Source: Lachnospira hominis (ex Liu et al. 2021)
GTDB taxonomy: Bacteria > Bacillota > Clostridia > Lachnospirales > Lachnospiraceae
Length of the DNA: 64,000 bases
Reading direction: 5' to 3'
Assembly (NCBI RefSeq): GCF_014287955.1
Contig: NZ_JACOPD010000006.1
Location: forward strand, 124,001 to 188,000
In this document: piece by piece, positions 26,101 through 35,161 of the stretch
Position numbering within the stretch: position 1 is the stretch's first letter
How the letters are laid out: the number at the start of each line of letters is the position of its first letter
Program-made: the position numbers and the translations under genes
Notes under the pieces: generated by a model
Seen by the model: only the letters and a program-made list of their open reading frames with translations
The model's database searches: none
Told to the model about the DNA's origin: nothing

Positions 26101-27683
26101 AGAAATTTGCTGGCGGTGCTGGCTGTGATATGCCTGATAAAATATGTCCGAGATGCGGACACAAACTTAACAAAATGGGCTTTGACATTCCGTTTGAGAC
26201 ATTCCTTGGATTCAAAGGGAATAAAGAGCCTGATATCGACCTTAACTTTTCCAATGAATACCAGAGTAAGGCACATTCGTTTACCGAGGTTATTTTTGGA
26301 AAAGGGCAGACATTTAAAGCGGGAACAATCGGTACGGTTGCCGAAAAAACTGCATACGGATATGTTTTTAACTATTTTAAGGATAAATCCGAAAAAGAGG
26401 GCAGGCCAATCGTAAAAAGAAGATGTGAAATAGAGCGTATTGCCGAGGGCTGCGTGGATATACGAAGAACAACAGGACAGCACCCGGGAGGAATTGTGGT
26501 TCTGCCTATCGGTGATGAAATTCACTCGTTTACGCCAGTACAGCACCCTGCAAACGACTGTACAACAAGTATTGTAACGACACATTTCGATTACCACAGT
26601 ATCGACCATAACCTGTTAAAGCTTGATATTCTTGGACATCTCGACCCTACAATGATTAGGATGTTACAGGATCTGACGGGAATTGACCCGCTTGAAATTC
26701 CGCTTGACTCAAAAGAGGTAATGTCACTTTTTAAAGATACAAGTGCACTTGGAATAACGCCTGCTGATATAGGCGGCTGTAAGCTTGGTGCATTGGGAAT
26801 TCCGGAATTTGGTACTGATTTTGCCATGCAGATGCTTATCGATACGAAACCACAGTATTTTTCTGATCTGGTTCGTATTGCAGGACTTTCACATGGTACA
26901 GACGTGTGGCTTGGAAATGCACAGGTGCTCTTAAAGGAAGGAAAAGCTACAATTTCAACGGCAATCTGTACAAGAGATGATATTATGATTTATCTTATTC
27001 AGAAAGGCATTGAGAGTGAGACGGCATTTACAATAATGGAAAAAGTCCGTAAGGGTAAAGGTCTTACAGAGGAGCAGGAGACTATAATGCGTGAGCATGA
27101 TGTTCCAGACTGGTATATATGGTCATGTAAAAAGATTAAATATATGTTCCCTAAGGCACATGCTGCTGCCTATGTTATGATGGCATGGCGTGTTGCATAC
27201 TGCAAGGTGTTCTATCCGCTTGCCTATTACTGTGCATATTTCAGCATCAGAGCCAATGCGTTTGATTACGAAAAAATGGCAATGGGACGCGATAAGCTGG
27301 AATATTTTATAGATGATTATAAAAATAAGAAATCGCTCGGAACGATAACAAATACCGAGGAAGATGAGTTAAAAGATATGAGAATTGTCCAGGAAATGTA
27401 TGCAAGAGGCTACGATTTCATACCGATTGACATATATAAGGCAAAGGCGAGAAGTTTTCAGATTATCGATGGAAAGATTATGCCGTCGTTTAAAGTCATA
27501 GACAAGGTTGGTGAAGTTGCCGGGGAAGGAATTGAGATTGCAGCAAGAGCCGGGGAATTTCTTTCAAAAGATGATTTGAGGGCAAGAGCAAAAGTCGGAC
27601 AGACGGTAATAGATAAGTTAAATGATTTGGGACTACTGGGGAGTATGGCGGACAGCAATCAGTTGTCGCTTTTCGATTTCTAA
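23127..27683 (+). CDS. polC: DNA polymerase III alpha subunit, PolC type
   Basis: This 1518-residue replicative polymerase is typical of low-GC Gram-positives. Domains in order: a PolC N-terminal domain (1-190), a Ser/Asn-rich linker (about 195-270), an OB fold (about 290-380), PHP (ELHCHTKMSDMDG near 393), a DEDD 3'-5' exonuclease inserted in PHP (FVVFDLETTGF near 487), the polymerase palm with PDIDLNFSNEY near 1034, and a zinc-binding segment (CPKC to CPRCGHK near 977-1010). The start is TTG 23127 after GAGGAG. It is some 80 residues longer than B. subtilis PolC, mostly in the linker. Confidence 0.98.
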   Translation: MNKFFEVFNTLKVPEEIGVYLTDTEVTRVSKTSTNSLARVYLSSERLISKQVIYKAEDALKKQIFRMKNMDVRIIDRYRLSKQYTPVKIMEIYYDSILFELEKYWTLEYNLLKNSQWEFDGEHCLVLTLEDGFLSRTYADTLADYFKKIFLNRFGFEIDVIYKYAKKEGSHYELENEHKLNLRVAQIEKNMRAAQAAGDGVNEDSSKTAFSNGTSTSSKSENAASSGTKSNDGVVQENSRQSSFGDKNRTQFGQKGSQNEYYKKKPSNPDVLYGRDFDEEPMPIEQVDSALGEIVIAGMIRKVDEREIRNERTILMFDLTDFTDTITVKMFIANAQLPEVKEYIKKGNFIKVKGVAALDRYDQEISITSVWGIRKSQDNREVRNDLSLHKRVELHCHTKMSDMDGVSSVSDIIKQAIRWGHKGIAITDHGVVQAFTDAYHTMEDLKGKYKKKGEELDFKIIYGVEAYLVDDTRQIVINSMGQNFNDTFVVFDLETTGFSAEVDRIIEIGAVKIKNGEIVDNFSKFVNPKIPIPFRIEKLTGINDSMVMEAEPIEKILPEFLEFCGDAVMVAHNAGFDTSFIINNAERLGIKYDPTIMDTVLLAQFVIPNLHNYKLDTLCKHLAVSLENHHRAVDDAQATAYIYLKMVKMLEERDIFDLDKLNEAGKLDDEAIKKLHQYHCIILASSEQGRINLYRLISASHLQYFSRFPKIPKSLVNKYREGLIIGSACEAGELFRAMVNGRSEAEIARIVSFYDYLEVQPIGNNRFMIEKDDYYVKNEEDLRDLNRRIIALGEKFSKPVVATCDVHFLNPEDEIYRRIIMAGKGFDDADNQAPLYLHTTEEMLHEFDYLGSDKAYEIVVENTNKILNMCEDIIPVRPDKRPPVIENSDQMLRTICENRALELYGNPLPEIVKERLDRELNSIISNGYSVMYIIAQKLVWKSNDDGYLVGSRGSVGSSFAATMAGITEVNPLSPHYLCPKCYYNEFDSEDVKKFAGGAGCDMPDKICPRCGHKLNKMGFDIPFETFLGFKGNKEPDIDLNFSNEYQSKAHSFTEVIFGKGQTFKAGTIGTVAEKTAYGYVFNYFKDKSEKEGRPIVKRRCEIERIAEGCVDIRRTTGQHPGGIVVLPIGDEIHSFTPVQHPANDCTTSIVTTHFDYHSIDHNLLKLDILGHLDPTMIRMLQDLTGIDPLEIPLDSKEVMSLFKDTSALGITPADIGGCKLGALGIPEFGTDFAMQMLIDTKPQYFSDLVRIAGLSHGTDVWLGNAQVLLKEGKATISTAICTRDDIMIYLIQKGIESETAFTIMEKVRKGKGLTEEQETIMREHDVPDWYIWSCKKIKYMFPKAHAAAYVMMAWRVAYCKVFYPLAYYCAYFSIRANAFDYEKMAMGRDKLEYFIDDYKNKKSLGTITNTEEDELKDMRIVQEMYARGYDFIPIDIYKAKARSFQIIDGKIMPSFKVIDKVGEVAGEGIEIAARAGEFLSKDDLRARAKVGQTVIDKLNDLGLLGSMADSNQLSLFDF

Positions 27684-27717
27684 AATAAGAAAATGTGTAA
27701 TATATTGAAAAGAACTA

Positions 27718-27746
27718 TTGCTTTTTATATTTTTTTTAGTTAATAT
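27718..27746 (+). promoter_or_regulatory. Sigma-A promoter for the small exporter-like gene
   Basis: TTGCTT at 27718-27723 and TAATAT at 27741-27746 with a 17-base spacer, 45 bases before the downstream start codon. Confidence 0.6.
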
Positions 27747-27791
27747 GTTATCGTTTGAAAAAACGTTTTTGAAGGGAGTAAATATTTTTAT

Positions 27792-28268
27792 ATGTTAAAA
27801 AAATATCTTATAGTTTTTTTTGTTTCAATGGTTCCTCTTGTTGAATTAAGAGGTGCGATTCCTATATCACAGGGATTCCAGCTGCCTCTTCTTCAGTCAT
27901 ATATCATAAGTGTAATAGGAAATATGCTTCCGGTTCCTGTTATATATCTTTTTGCAAGAAAAGTCCTTGAGTGGGGAGCTGATAAGAAATATATCGGTAA
28001 GTTCTTTACTTTCTGTATTGAAAAAGGTCACAAGGGTGGTGCAAAGCTAAAGGAAAAGGCCGGCAGCGGTCTGTTTGTAGCACTTATGCTTTTTGTAGGC
28101 ATTCCTATTCCGGGAACGGGAGCATGGACGGGAACACTTGCAGCAAGTTTCCTTGATATGGGATTTAAGAAGAGTGTAATAGCTGTTTTACTTGGAGTTC
28201 TTATGGCAGGAATAATTATGGGACTTGTAAGTGCAGGTGTATTTACAGCAATTTTCAGTTTCTTATAG
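27792..28268 (+). CDS. Small multidrug-export-family membrane protein (COG2426-like)
   Basis: The 158-residue polytopic protein has about four hydrophobic segments. Characteristic pieces are VPLVELRGAIPISQGFQLPL near residue 16 and FVGIPIPGTGAWTGTLAASF near residue 97, a motif seen in the COG2426 small multidrug-export family and resembling re-entrant loops of DedA-type proteins. The transport claim for this family has thin support. GAAGGGAG precedes ATG 27792. It appears to be a single-gene unit between a promoter and a hairpin. Confidence 0.75.
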   Translation: MLKKYLIVFFVSMVPLVELRGAIPISQGFQLPLLQSYIISVIGNMLPVPVIYLFARKVLEWGADKKYIGKFFTFCIEKGHKGGAKLKEKAGSGLFVALMLFVGIPIPGTGAWTGTLAASFLDMGFKKSVIAVLLGVLMAGIIMGLVSAGVFTAIFSFL

Positions 28269-28312
28269 AATATAACCAATTAGAATGTAATACATTATTT
28301 GATTTAAAATAT

Positions 28313-28353
28313 AATCAGCCGGTGTTTTATGAAAATTTAACTGCCGGCTGATT
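28313..28353 (+). terminator. Hairpin, probable terminator of the exporter-like gene
   Basis: AATCAGCCGG and CCGGCTGATT are perfect ten-base complements with a 21-base loop. The following T-tract is poor (GTATTTATA), so termination efficiency is uncertain. Confidence 0.55.
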
Positions 28354-28389
28354 GTATTTATAAAAGTACAAAAAAAACAAAAAAAGTGC

Positions 28390-28417
28390 TTGCATTATTA
28401 TAAAAATATGGTATTAT
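28390..28417 (+). promoter_or_regulatory. Promoter of tRNA-Glu
   Basis: TTGCAT at 28390-28395 and TATTAT at 28412-28417 with a 16-base spacer; the predicted start lies about ten bases before the mature tRNA. Confidence 0.6.
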
Positions 28418-28434
28418 AAGAAAGTAATTGCTAC

Positions 28435-28506
28435 GGCTTATTGGTCAAGCGGTTAAGACGCCGCCCTCTCACGGCGGAAACAGGGGTTCGATTCCCCTAT
28501 AAGCTA
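28435..28506 (+). tRNA. tRNA-Glu (anticodon CTC)
   Basis: A complete cloverleaf: acceptor GGCTTAT pairs with ATAAGCT (first pair G-U), the D-loop has GGTCAAGCGGTTAAGAC, the anticodon stem CCGCC/GGCGG surrounds CTCTCAC with anticodon CTC, and the T-arm has GGGGTTCGATTCCCC. The discriminator is A and CCA is not encoded. CTC reads GAG, and the body is typical of Glu tRNAs. Confidence 0.95.
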
Positions 28507-28525
28507 TTGTGTATATTTGTTTTGG

Positions 28526-28557
28526 AAGAGTGGGCTTATGTCCACTCTTTCGTTTTT
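28526..28557 (+). terminator. Terminator of tRNA-Glu
   Basis: AAGAGTGG at 28526-28533 pairs with CCACTCTT at 28542-28549, followed by TCGTTTTT. Confidence 0.85.
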
Positions 28558-28627
28558 GCCCTGGAATTAAAACAGGCAGAAGCAAATACACTACATACAA
28601 CTAAATAGAAAGACAGGTGATGAATGA

Positions 28628-29095
28628 ATGGGCAGAAGCGAAAGCTATGAGGCAAAAACTGAGCAGTTGATTCAGCCTTTAATTGATGCAAACAATTTTG
28701 AACTGGTTGATGTCGAATTTGTAAAAGAGGGCAGTGACTGGTATTTAAGAGTTTACATCGACAAGGATGGTGGAATTACAGTTGATGACTGTGAACTTAT
28801 AAGCAGGGCATTTAACGAGATACTTGACAGAGAAGATTATATTTCAGAACAGTATATTTTTGAGGTCAGTTCGCCGGGACTTATGAGACCATTAAAGAAA
28901 GAAAAAGATTATAAGAGAAGCGTTGGAAAACTGATAGACATAAAGCTTTATAAACCGGTTGATAAGTGTAAGGAATTTACAGGAGTTCTTGATTCTTACG
29001 ACAAGGATACGGTTACTATAAAGATGGATGATGATACACAAAAAACATTTGACAGAAGCAATCTTGCCATGATAAGACTTGCATTTTGTGAATAA
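28628..29095 (+). CDS. rimP: Ribosome maturation factor RimP
   Basis: RimP (155 residues) helps assemble the 30S subunit. The N-terminal domain has FELVDVEFVKEGSDWYLRVY and IDKDGGITVDDCELISR; the connecting motif is YIFEVSSPGLMRPLKKEKDY. It starts the conserved rimP-nusA-rnpM-ylxQ-infB-rbfA cluster. AGGTGATGA precedes the start. Confidence 0.96.
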   Translation: MGRSESYEAKTEQLIQPLIDANNFELVDVEFVKEGSDWYLRVYIDKDGGITVDDCELISRAFNEILDREDYISEQYIFEVSSPGLMRPLKKEKDYKRSVGKLIDIKLYKPVDKCKEFTGVLDSYDKDTVTIKMDDDTQKTFDRSNLAMIRLAFCE

Positions 29096-29122
29096 GTTTG
29101 CCTGAGGCACAAGGAGGAAATA

Positions 29123-30370
29123 ATGAGTAAAGAATTAATTACAGCACTTAATGCGTTGGAAAAAGAAAATGGTATCAGTAAGGAAGTTATGCTTGATACA
29201 ATTGAGAAGTCACTTAAAGATGAGTTTAAGAACCAGTTTAATACAATTGAAAACTGCGAAGTTGTTCTTGACAGAATTACAGGTGATTTCCATATCTATG
29301 CCAACAGAACAGTTGTTGATACAGTTACACCGGCGGAAGAGATGGAAGAAAACCGCGGCAAGAAAGAAGCTGAAAAGTTTGTATATGGCAAGGAAATTTC
29401 ATATGCAGATGCTAAGAAGATTAAGCCTGACTGCCAGATTGGTGATGTATTAAGAGTTGAGATTAAGTCAGAAGAATTTTCAAGAAGAGCTGCTAAGAGT
29501 GCTAAAGGAACTATCGTTCAGAAAATCCGTGAAGAAGAAAAGAATGCTATTTATAATGAATATCATTCAAAAGAACATGAGATTATAACAGGTATTGTTC
29601 AGAGAATTGATGATAAGGGAAATATTCTTGTTGATATTGGCAGAACACAGACAACATTAAAGAAAAATGAATGTGTTAAAGGTGAGAATTACCAGAGAGG
29701 AGACAGAATCAAACTTTATGTTCTTGAAGTTTCTAATGGTAATAAGAATAACAATAACGACCCTAAGGCTGACAAAGAAAAGTCTGGTCCGCTCGTAATA
29801 CGTGTTTCAAGAAAGACACCTTACCTTGTAAAGAGACTTTTTGAGGAAGAAGTTGCAGAGATTAAAGACGGTGTTGTTAAGATTGTAAGCATCGCAAGAG
29901 AAGAAGGCTCAAGAACAAAGATTTCTGTTAAGGCAGAAGTTCCTAATGTTGATCCTGTAGGTGCATGTGTAGGTATTAATGGTGCAAGAGTTAAGGCTAT
30001 TGTAAACGAACTCGGCAACGAGCAGATTGATATTATTGAATGGGATGAGAATCCTGCACAGTATATCGTTAATGCTTTAAGTCCTGCAAAAGTTGTATCT
30101 ATATCAGCATGTGATGATGAAAATGGCAAGAAGGCTACAGTTGTTGTTTCAGATCAGCAGCTTTCGCTTGCAATCGGCAAGGCCGGACAGAATGTAAGAC
30201 TTGCAGCAAAGCTTACAGGCTATGGCATTGATATCAAGAGCGAATCACAGATTGAAGATAGTGCAAAGCCAGAATCAGATGATGAGACAGATATAGATGA
30301 TGATATGCTTGTATTTTCAGAAGATACAGATACACAGGCTGAGACTGACGCTGACGAAGTGAACGAATAA
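29123..30370 (+). CDS. nusA: Transcription termination/antitermination factor NusA
   Basis: NusA (415 residues) binds RNA polymerase and nascent RNA. The N-terminal domain (1-130) is followed by an S1 domain (GIVQRIDDKGNILVDIG near 155) and two KH domains (VGACVGINGARVKAIVNELG near 280; LAIGKAGQNVRLAAKLTGYG near 350). A roughly 45-residue acidic tail of Asp, Glu and Thr makes it longer than B. subtilis NusA (371). AAGGAGG precedes ATG 29123. Confidence 0.97.
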   Translation: MSKELITALNALEKENGISKEVMLDTIEKSLKDEFKNQFNTIENCEVVLDRITGDFHIYANRTVVDTVTPAEEMEENRGKKEAEKFVYGKEISYADAKKIKPDCQIGDVLRVEIKSEEFSRRAAKSAKGTIVQKIREEEKNAIYNEYHSKEHEIITGIVQRIDDKGNILVDIGRTQTTLKKNECVKGENYQRGDRIKLYVLEVSNGNKNNNNDPKADKEKSGPLVIRVSRKTPYLVKRLFEEEVAEIKDGVVKIVSIAREEGSRTKISVKAEVPNVDPVGACVGINGARVKAIVNELGNEQIDIIEWDENPAQYIVNALSPAKVVSISACDDENGKKATVVVSDQQLSLAIGKAGQNVRLAAKLTGYGIDIKSESQIEDSAKPESDDETDIDDDMLVFSEDTDTQAETDADEVNE

Positions 30371-30405
30371 TATAGACATAATCTTTAAAACCGGGAGTGA
30401 TGAAA

Positions 30406-30681
30406 TTGGGCACAACAAAGAAAATTCCACAAAGACAATGTGTCGGCTGTCGTATGATGAAGAATAAGAAAGAACTTATACGCATTTTAAAGACAGATGA
30501 AGGAATTATAATTGATGATACAGGCAAGAAAAATGGCAGAGGTGCATATATATGTCCTAATGCACAATGTTTAAAGAAAGCGATAGAAAATAAAGGTCTT
30601 GAGCGTTCTTTTAAAATGCCTGTTGATAAGGAAGTGTATGATAATTTGAAAGGAGTATTTGAGAATATTGAAGCAGGATAA
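30406..30681 (+). CDS. rnpM: YlxR-family RNA-binding protein (RNase P modulator RnpM)
   Basis: The protein has about 91 residues with the YlxR motif RQCVGCRMMKNKKELIRI near the N-terminus and GRGAYICPNAQCLKKA in the middle. YlxR binds RNA and has been reported to modulate RNase P in Bacillus. GGGAG at 30393-30397 is eight bases before TTG 30406, which I prefer over GTG 30397 or ATG 30400, both too close to that site. It lies between nusA and ylxQ as in other Firmicutes. Confidence 0.92.
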   Translation: MGTTKKIPQRQCVGCRMMKNKKELIRILKTDEGIIIDDTGKKNGRGAYICPNAQCLKKAIENKGLERSFKMPVDKEVYDNLKGVFENIEAG

Positions 30682-30982
30682 AACATTGCTGATGCTGGGA
30701 CTGGCACAGCGTGCGGGAAAAGTTGCCAGCGGTGAATTTTCAACTGAAAAGGCAGTGAAATCTAAAAAGGCATTTCTTGTCGTAGTTGCATCAGATGCTT
30801 CAGACAATACAAAGAAAATGTTTTCAGATATGTGCACTTTCTATAAAGTTCCAATTGCATTTTACAGTGATAAAGTTTCACTTGGTCATGCAATTGGAAA
30901 AGAGTTTCGTGCATCACTGGCAGTTTTGGATGAAGGTTTTGGAAAGCAGATACAAAAACACTTGGAAATTGGTATGGAATAA
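30659..30982 (+). CDS. ylxQ: YlxQ, L7Ae-family ribosomal/kink-turn RNA-binding protein
   Basis: A 107-residue L7Ae/L30e-type protein with LLMLGLAQRAGKVASGEFST at the start and VVASDASDNTKKMF. Family members bind kink-turn RNA. The gene overlaps the end of rnpM by 23 bases. The start is either TTG 30659, very close to AGGAG at 30651-30655, or TTG 30668, rather far from it; both give a complete domain. Confidence 0.9.
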   Translation: MRILKQDKTLLMLGLAQRAGKVASGEFSTEKAVKSKKAFLVVVASDASDNTKKMFSDMCTFYKVPIAFYSDKVSLGHAIGKEFRASLAVLDEGFGKQIQKHLEIGME

Positions 30983-31029
30983 TGCAGATGTTAAATTAAG
31001 AACATTGTGTTATTCGGAAAAGAGGTTAA

Positions 31030-33795
31030 ATGGCTAATATGAGAGTTTATGAGTTGGCAAAGGAATTAAATATAACGACAAAAGATATTGCGGATTTGCT
31101 TGACAACAATAATAAAACATATAAGACAATGAGTGGTCTTAATGATGATGAAGTTGCAAAAGTCCGTGGAAAGTTCGGACATAAGAGTGGTGCGGCAGGC
31201 AATGCATCAAAACCAAAGAATGAAAAGGCAAATGAGGCAAAGATGACAGAAAACAATACACCAAAGAAAGATATAACAAAAGAACCTGTAAAGGATACAG
31301 CAGATAAGAAGTCACATGTTTCTGAGCTGTATTTTCCACAGAACAGTTCTAAGGGTGGAAAAGATAATAAGAATGTAAAGAATGATAATTCTGGTGCAAA
31401 CCGTGGCAATGCACCAAAGAATGGTAATTCAGACAATAGAAATTCACGTAATGATAACCGTCCAAACCAGAATGGTGACAGAAATGGAGACAACAGAGGT
31501 TTCCGTAATAATGATAACCGTGGCGACAGAAACGGAAATAACAGAAATTTCCGTAATAATGACAACCGTGGTGACAGAAACGGAAATAACAGGAATTTCC
31601 GTAATAATGACGGACGTCCAAACCAGAATGGTGACAGAAACGGAAATAACAGAAATTTCCGTAATAATGACAACCGTGGCGACAGAAACACAGATAATAG
31701 AAACGGAGACAACAGAGGTTTCCGTAATAATGATAACCGTGGTGACAGAAACGGGGATAACAGAGGCTTCCGTAATAATGATAACCGTTCAAACCAGAAT
31801 GGTGACAGAAATAATAACCGTCAGGGTGGATTTTCAAATCAGGGCAGAAGAAATGACAGAAGAGATTCGGCACCTAAGGATGATTTCCTTTTTGAGACAA
31901 AGCCTGATTCAAGAAGACCTGATTCAAGAAAAGATAATCATAAAAATGACCGCAAGAAAGATGTGGAAGTTAAAGAAAATCTTAAATTTGCAAATAGCCA
32001 GTTAAAGAAGAATGTCAAGAAAGAAGAAAAAGAAGAAGATACAATCAAACAGCTTGTTCTTCCAGACAGCCTCACAATCAAGGAACTTGCAGATAAGATG
32101 AAAGTACAGCCTTCAGTAGTTGTAAAAAAATTATTTATGCAGGGCAAAGTTGTAACTATCAATCAGGAGATTGATTATGATACAGCTGAGGAAATTGCAC
32201 TTGAATTTAACTGTATCTGTGAGCATGAAGTTAAGGTCGATGTGATTGCAGAACTCCTCAAAGAGGATGAGGAACCGGAAGAAAAGATGGTTCCAAGACC
32301 ACCTGTTGTATGTGTAATGGGTCATGTCGACCATGGTAAGACATCTCTTCTTGATGCAATCCGTGAGACACATGTTACAGATAAAGAATTCGGTGGTATC
32401 ACACAGAAAATCGGTGCTTATACTGTAGATGTAAACGGTCAGTCAATAACATTTCTTGATACACCTGGTCATGAGGCATTTACAGCTATGAGAATGCGTG
32501 GTGCACAGGCAACAGATATTGCTATTCTTGTAGTAGCAGCAGATGATGGTGTTATGCCACAGACAATAGAGGCTATTAACCATGCAAAGGCAGCTGATGT
32601 TGAAATTATCGTAGCAGTAAATAAGATTGATAAGCCTAATGCAAATGTTGAAAAAGTTAAGCAGGAACTTACAGAATACGGTCTTATTGCAGAAGACTGG
32701 GGCGGTTCTACAATATTTGTACCTGTATCAGCACATACTAAGGAAGGTATTGATGAACTTCTCGAGATGATTCTTCTTACAGCAGAGGTGCATGAGCTTA
32801 AAGCTAATCCTGACAGAAATGCAAGAGGTATTGTTATCGAGGCAGAGCTTGACAGAGGCCGTGGCCCTGTGGCAACAATTCTTGTACAGAAAGGTACTCT
32901 TCATGTAGGCGATAATGTGGCAGCAGGTGCAAGTTATGGTAAAATCAGAGCTATGATTGATGATAAGGGACGCCGTGTCAAAGAAGCTGGTCCTTCAACT
33001 CCTGTTGAGATTCTTGGTCTTAATGATGTGCCTAATGCAGGTGAAATAATTATGGCTATGGATAGCGATAAAGAGGCAAGAAATGTTGCAGAGACATTTA
33101 TAAGTGAAGGCAAGAAGAAGCTTCTTGACGATACAAAGCATAAAGTTTCACTTGATGCATTATTTGAGCAGATTCAGGCAGGTAATGTAAAAGAGCTTGG
33201 TCTTATTATCAAGGCTGATGTACAGGGTTCAGTTGAAGCTGTTAAGCAGAGTCTTGTTAAGCTTTCAAATGATGAAGTTGTAGTTAAGGTAATCCATGGC
33301 GGTGTCGGTAATATCAACGAATCCGATGTTGTTCTTGCATCAGCTTCAAATGCAATTATTATCGGATTTAATGTAAAACCTGATAATCAGGCCAGAATCG
33401 TTGCTGAAAGAGAAAAAGTCGATATGAGACTTTATACTGTAATCTACAATGCTATTGAAGATGTAGAAGCTGCATTAAAGGGTATGCTTGAACCGATTTA
33501 TGAAGAAAAAGTAATTGGTCAGGTTGAAATCCGTCAGATATTCAAGGCTTCAGGAATAGGTAATATCGCCGGATGTCTCGTTACAGAAGGCCGTGTTACA
33601 AGGGATTCAAAAGTACGTCTCACAAGAGATAAAGAGCAGATTTATGAAGGACCTCTTGCATCACTTAAACATTTTAAGGATGAAGTAAAAGAGGTTAAGG
33701 CAGGTACTGAATGTGGTATTGTATTAGAAAACTTCAATGACATTCAGGAAGGTGATAAGTTAGAAGCATATATCATGGTTGAAGTTCCAAGATAG
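31030..33795 (+). CDS. infB: Translation initiation factor IF-2 with Asn/Arg/Gly-rich linker
   Basis: IF-2 (921 residues) delivers initiator tRNA. Order: an IF2-N domain (2-55), a Lys/Glu-rich segment, an Asn/Arg/Gly/Asp repeat region (about 115-280), a basic segment, a second IF2-N domain (about 344-395), the G domain with [12 protein letters not shown] near 430, DTPGHEA and NKIDKPNA, then domains II-IV ending with [20 protein letters not shown]. The linker repeat is unusual in composition; see the separate repeat entry. The start at 31030 follows AAGAGG. Confidence 0.97.
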   Translation: MANMRVYELAKELNITTKDIADLLDNNNKTYKTMSGLNDDEVAKVRGKFGHKSGAAGNASKPKNEKANEAKMTENNTPKKDITKEPVKDTADKKSHVSELYFPQNSSKGGKDNKNVKNDNSGANRGNAPKNGNSDNRNSRNDNRPNQNGDRNGDNRGFRNNDNRGDRNGNNRNFRNNDNRGDRNGNNRNFRNNDGRPNQNGDRNGNNRNFRNNDNRGDRNTDNRNGDNRGFRNNDNRGDRNGDNRGFRNNDNRSNQNGDRNNNRQGGFSNQGRRNDRRDSAPKDDFLFETKPDSRRPDSRKDNHKNDRKKDVEVKENLKFANSQLKKNVKKEEKEEDTIKQLVLPDSLTIKELADKMKVQPSVVVKKLFMQGKVVTINQEIDYDTAEEIALEFNCICEHEVKVDVIAELLKEDEEPEEKMVPRPPVVCVMGHVDHGKTSLLDAIRETHVTDKEFGGITQKIGAYTVDVNGQSITFLDTPGHEAFTAMRMRGAQATDIAILVVAADDGVMPQTIEAINHAKAADVEIIVAVNKIDKPNANVEKVKQELTEYGLIAEDWGGSTIFVPVSAHTKEGIDELLEMILLTAEVHELKANPDRNARGIVIEAELDRGRGPVATILVQKGTLHVGDNVAAGASYGKIRAMIDDKGRRVKEAGPSTPVEILGLNDVPNAGEIIMAMDSDKEARNVAETFISEGKKKLLDDTKHKVSLDALFEQIQAGNVKELGLIIKADVQGSVEAVKQSLVKLSNDEVVVKVIHGGVGNINESDVVLASASNAIIIGFNVKPDNQARIVAEREKVDMRLYTVIYNAIEDVEAALKGMLEPIYEEKVIGQVEIRQIFKASGIGNIAGCLVTEGRVTRDSKVRLTRDKEQIYEGPLASLKHFKDEVKEVKAGTECGIVLENFNDIQEGDKLEAYIMVEVPR
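31380..31860 (+). repeat. In-frame repeats coding for an Asn/Arg/Gly/Asp tract in IF-2
   Basis: Copies of a coding unit reading roughly [16 protein letters not shown], with variants such as [16 protein letters not shown] and [16 protein letters not shown], recur about six times. The DNA copies are alike (FRNNDNRGD is mostly CCGTAATAATGACAACCG with few changes), which points to recent unit duplication. Open frames on the other strand here are by-products of this low complexity. Confidence 0.85.
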
Positions 33796-33809
33796 GAGTT
33801 AGAGAGTTT

Positions 33810-34196
33810 ATGCGTAAAAACAGCGTGAAAAATACCCGCATTAACGGCGAGGTTTTGAAAGAATTAAGCAATATTATACGCAGTGAAATTAAGGACCCAA
33901 GAATCAACCCGATGACATCAGTTGTCGCGGTTGAAGTTGCTCCTGATTTAAAAACATGCAAAGCATATATCAGTGTGCTGGGGGATGAGATTTCACAGCA
34001 GGATACAATAAAAGGTCTTAAAAGTGCTGAGGGCTATATCAGAAGACAGCTCGCAAAAAATATTAATTTGAGAAATACTCCTGAGATTACATTTATACTG
34101 GATCAGTCAATTGAATACGGAGTAAATATGTCTAAGCTGATAGACGAGGTTACTAAAAAAGACAGAGAAAATGACAGAGAGAATGGTGACTTATGA
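33810..34196 (+). CDS. rbfA: Ribosome-binding factor A
   Basis: RbfA (128 residues), a KH-type 30S maturation factor. It has INGEVLKELSNIIRSEIKDP, then a beta strand VVAVEVAPDLKTCKAYISVL and ITFILDQSIEYG. The stop TGA overlaps the ATG of the next gene by four bases. TAGGAGTTAGAGAG precedes the start. Confidence 0.96.
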   Translation: MRKNSVKNTRINGEVLKELSNIIRSEIKDPRINPMTSVVAVEVAPDLKTCKAYISVLGDEISQQDTIKGLKSAEGYIRRQLAKNINLRNTPEITFILDQSIEYGVNMSKLIDEVTKKDRENDRENGDL

Positions 34197-35140
34197 TATT
34201 AAGTGATATTTTAAAAGATGTTAAAAGTGTCGGAATTACAGGTCATATAAGACCTGATGGTGACTGCACGGGCTCTGTTCTTGCATTATATAATTACATT
34301 GTGGAGAATATGCCTGAAACAGATGTTGATTTATATCTCGAACAGCCGGGCAGTGAGTTTTACTATCTTAAAAATATTGACAAAATAAAAAATACACCTG
34401 AAGATAAGAAATATGATGTGTTTTTTGTCCTTGACTGCAGCAGTCTTGACAGAATAGAACCATTTATAAGCTGTTTTAACAATGCATCCAAGACAGTGTG
34501 CATTGACCACCATGTCAGCAATACAGGATTTACAGATTTGAGTAAAATTGAACCACAGGCAAGTTCAGCATGTGAAGTTTTATATGGTACTATGGATGCT
34601 GATAAAATCAGCCGTAATGTGGCAGAATGTATTTATACAGGAATTATTCATGATACAGGTGTATTTAAATACAGCTGTACATCAAAGAAGACAATGGAAA
34701 TTGCCGGCGAAATGATGGAAAAAGGAATTGATTATTCCGATATTATAGATAATACATTTTACAAGAAAACATATGTCCAGAATCAGATTCTTGGAAGGGC
34801 ACTTCTTGAAAGTGTATTGTTTTATGATGGAAAATGTATATTTACTACTGTCACAATTGATGAGATGGAATTTTATGGCGTTACAGGCAGAGAACTTGGA
34901 GGCATAGTTGAACAGCTTCGTCTTACAGATGGCGTTGAGGTTGCGATATTCCTTTATCAGACAGGAGAAGAATATAAAGTAAGTCTTCGCTCAAAGAAAA
35001 AAATCGATGTTGCAGCAATTGCAACACAGTTTGGCGGCGGCGGACATGTGCGTGCTGCCGGATATACTGCAAAAGGTTCGGTATACCAGATAATAAACAG
35101 TATAGGCGAATTGATTGAAAAGCAGTACAATGCAATGTGA
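34193..35140 (+). CDS. nrnA: DHH/DHHA1 phosphoesterase, oligoribonuclease NrnA type
   Basis: The 315-residue protein has the DHH motifs GHIRPDGDCTGSVLALYNYI near residue 17, VLDCSSLDR, and CIDHHVSN near residue 100, and ends with the DHHA1 Gly-rich motif GGGGHVRAAGY. NrnA degrades short oligoribonucleotides and dephosphorylates pAp. Its position between rbfA and truB is conserved in Firmicutes. Confidence 0.95.
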   Translation: MILSDILKDVKSVGITGHIRPDGDCTGSVLALYNYIVENMPETDVDLYLEQPGSEFYYLKNIDKIKNTPEDKKYDVFFVLDCSSLDRIEPFISCFNNASKTVCIDHHVSNTGFTDLSKIEPQASSACEVLYGTMDADKISRNVAECIYTGIIHDTGVFKYSCTSKKTMEIAGEMMEKGIDYSDIIDNTFYKKTYVQNQILGRALLESVLFYDGKCIFTTVTIDEMEFYGVTGRELGGIVEQLRLTDGVEVAIFLYQTGEEYKVSLRSKKKIDVAAIATQFGGGGHVRAAGYTAKGSVYQIINSIGELIEKQYNAM

Positions 35141-35161
35141 ATTAGCATATAAAGGGGATTT

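Noticed and set aside
26040..26609. Antisense open frame of about 189 residues within polC
   Set aside because: It faces the conserved polymerase core of PolC and has no promoter, ribosome site or domain.
31047..32005. Several long alternative frames on both strands in the infB linker
   Set aside because: They arise from the repeat composition of the Asn/Arg/Gly tract; the IF-2 frame is continuous and complete.
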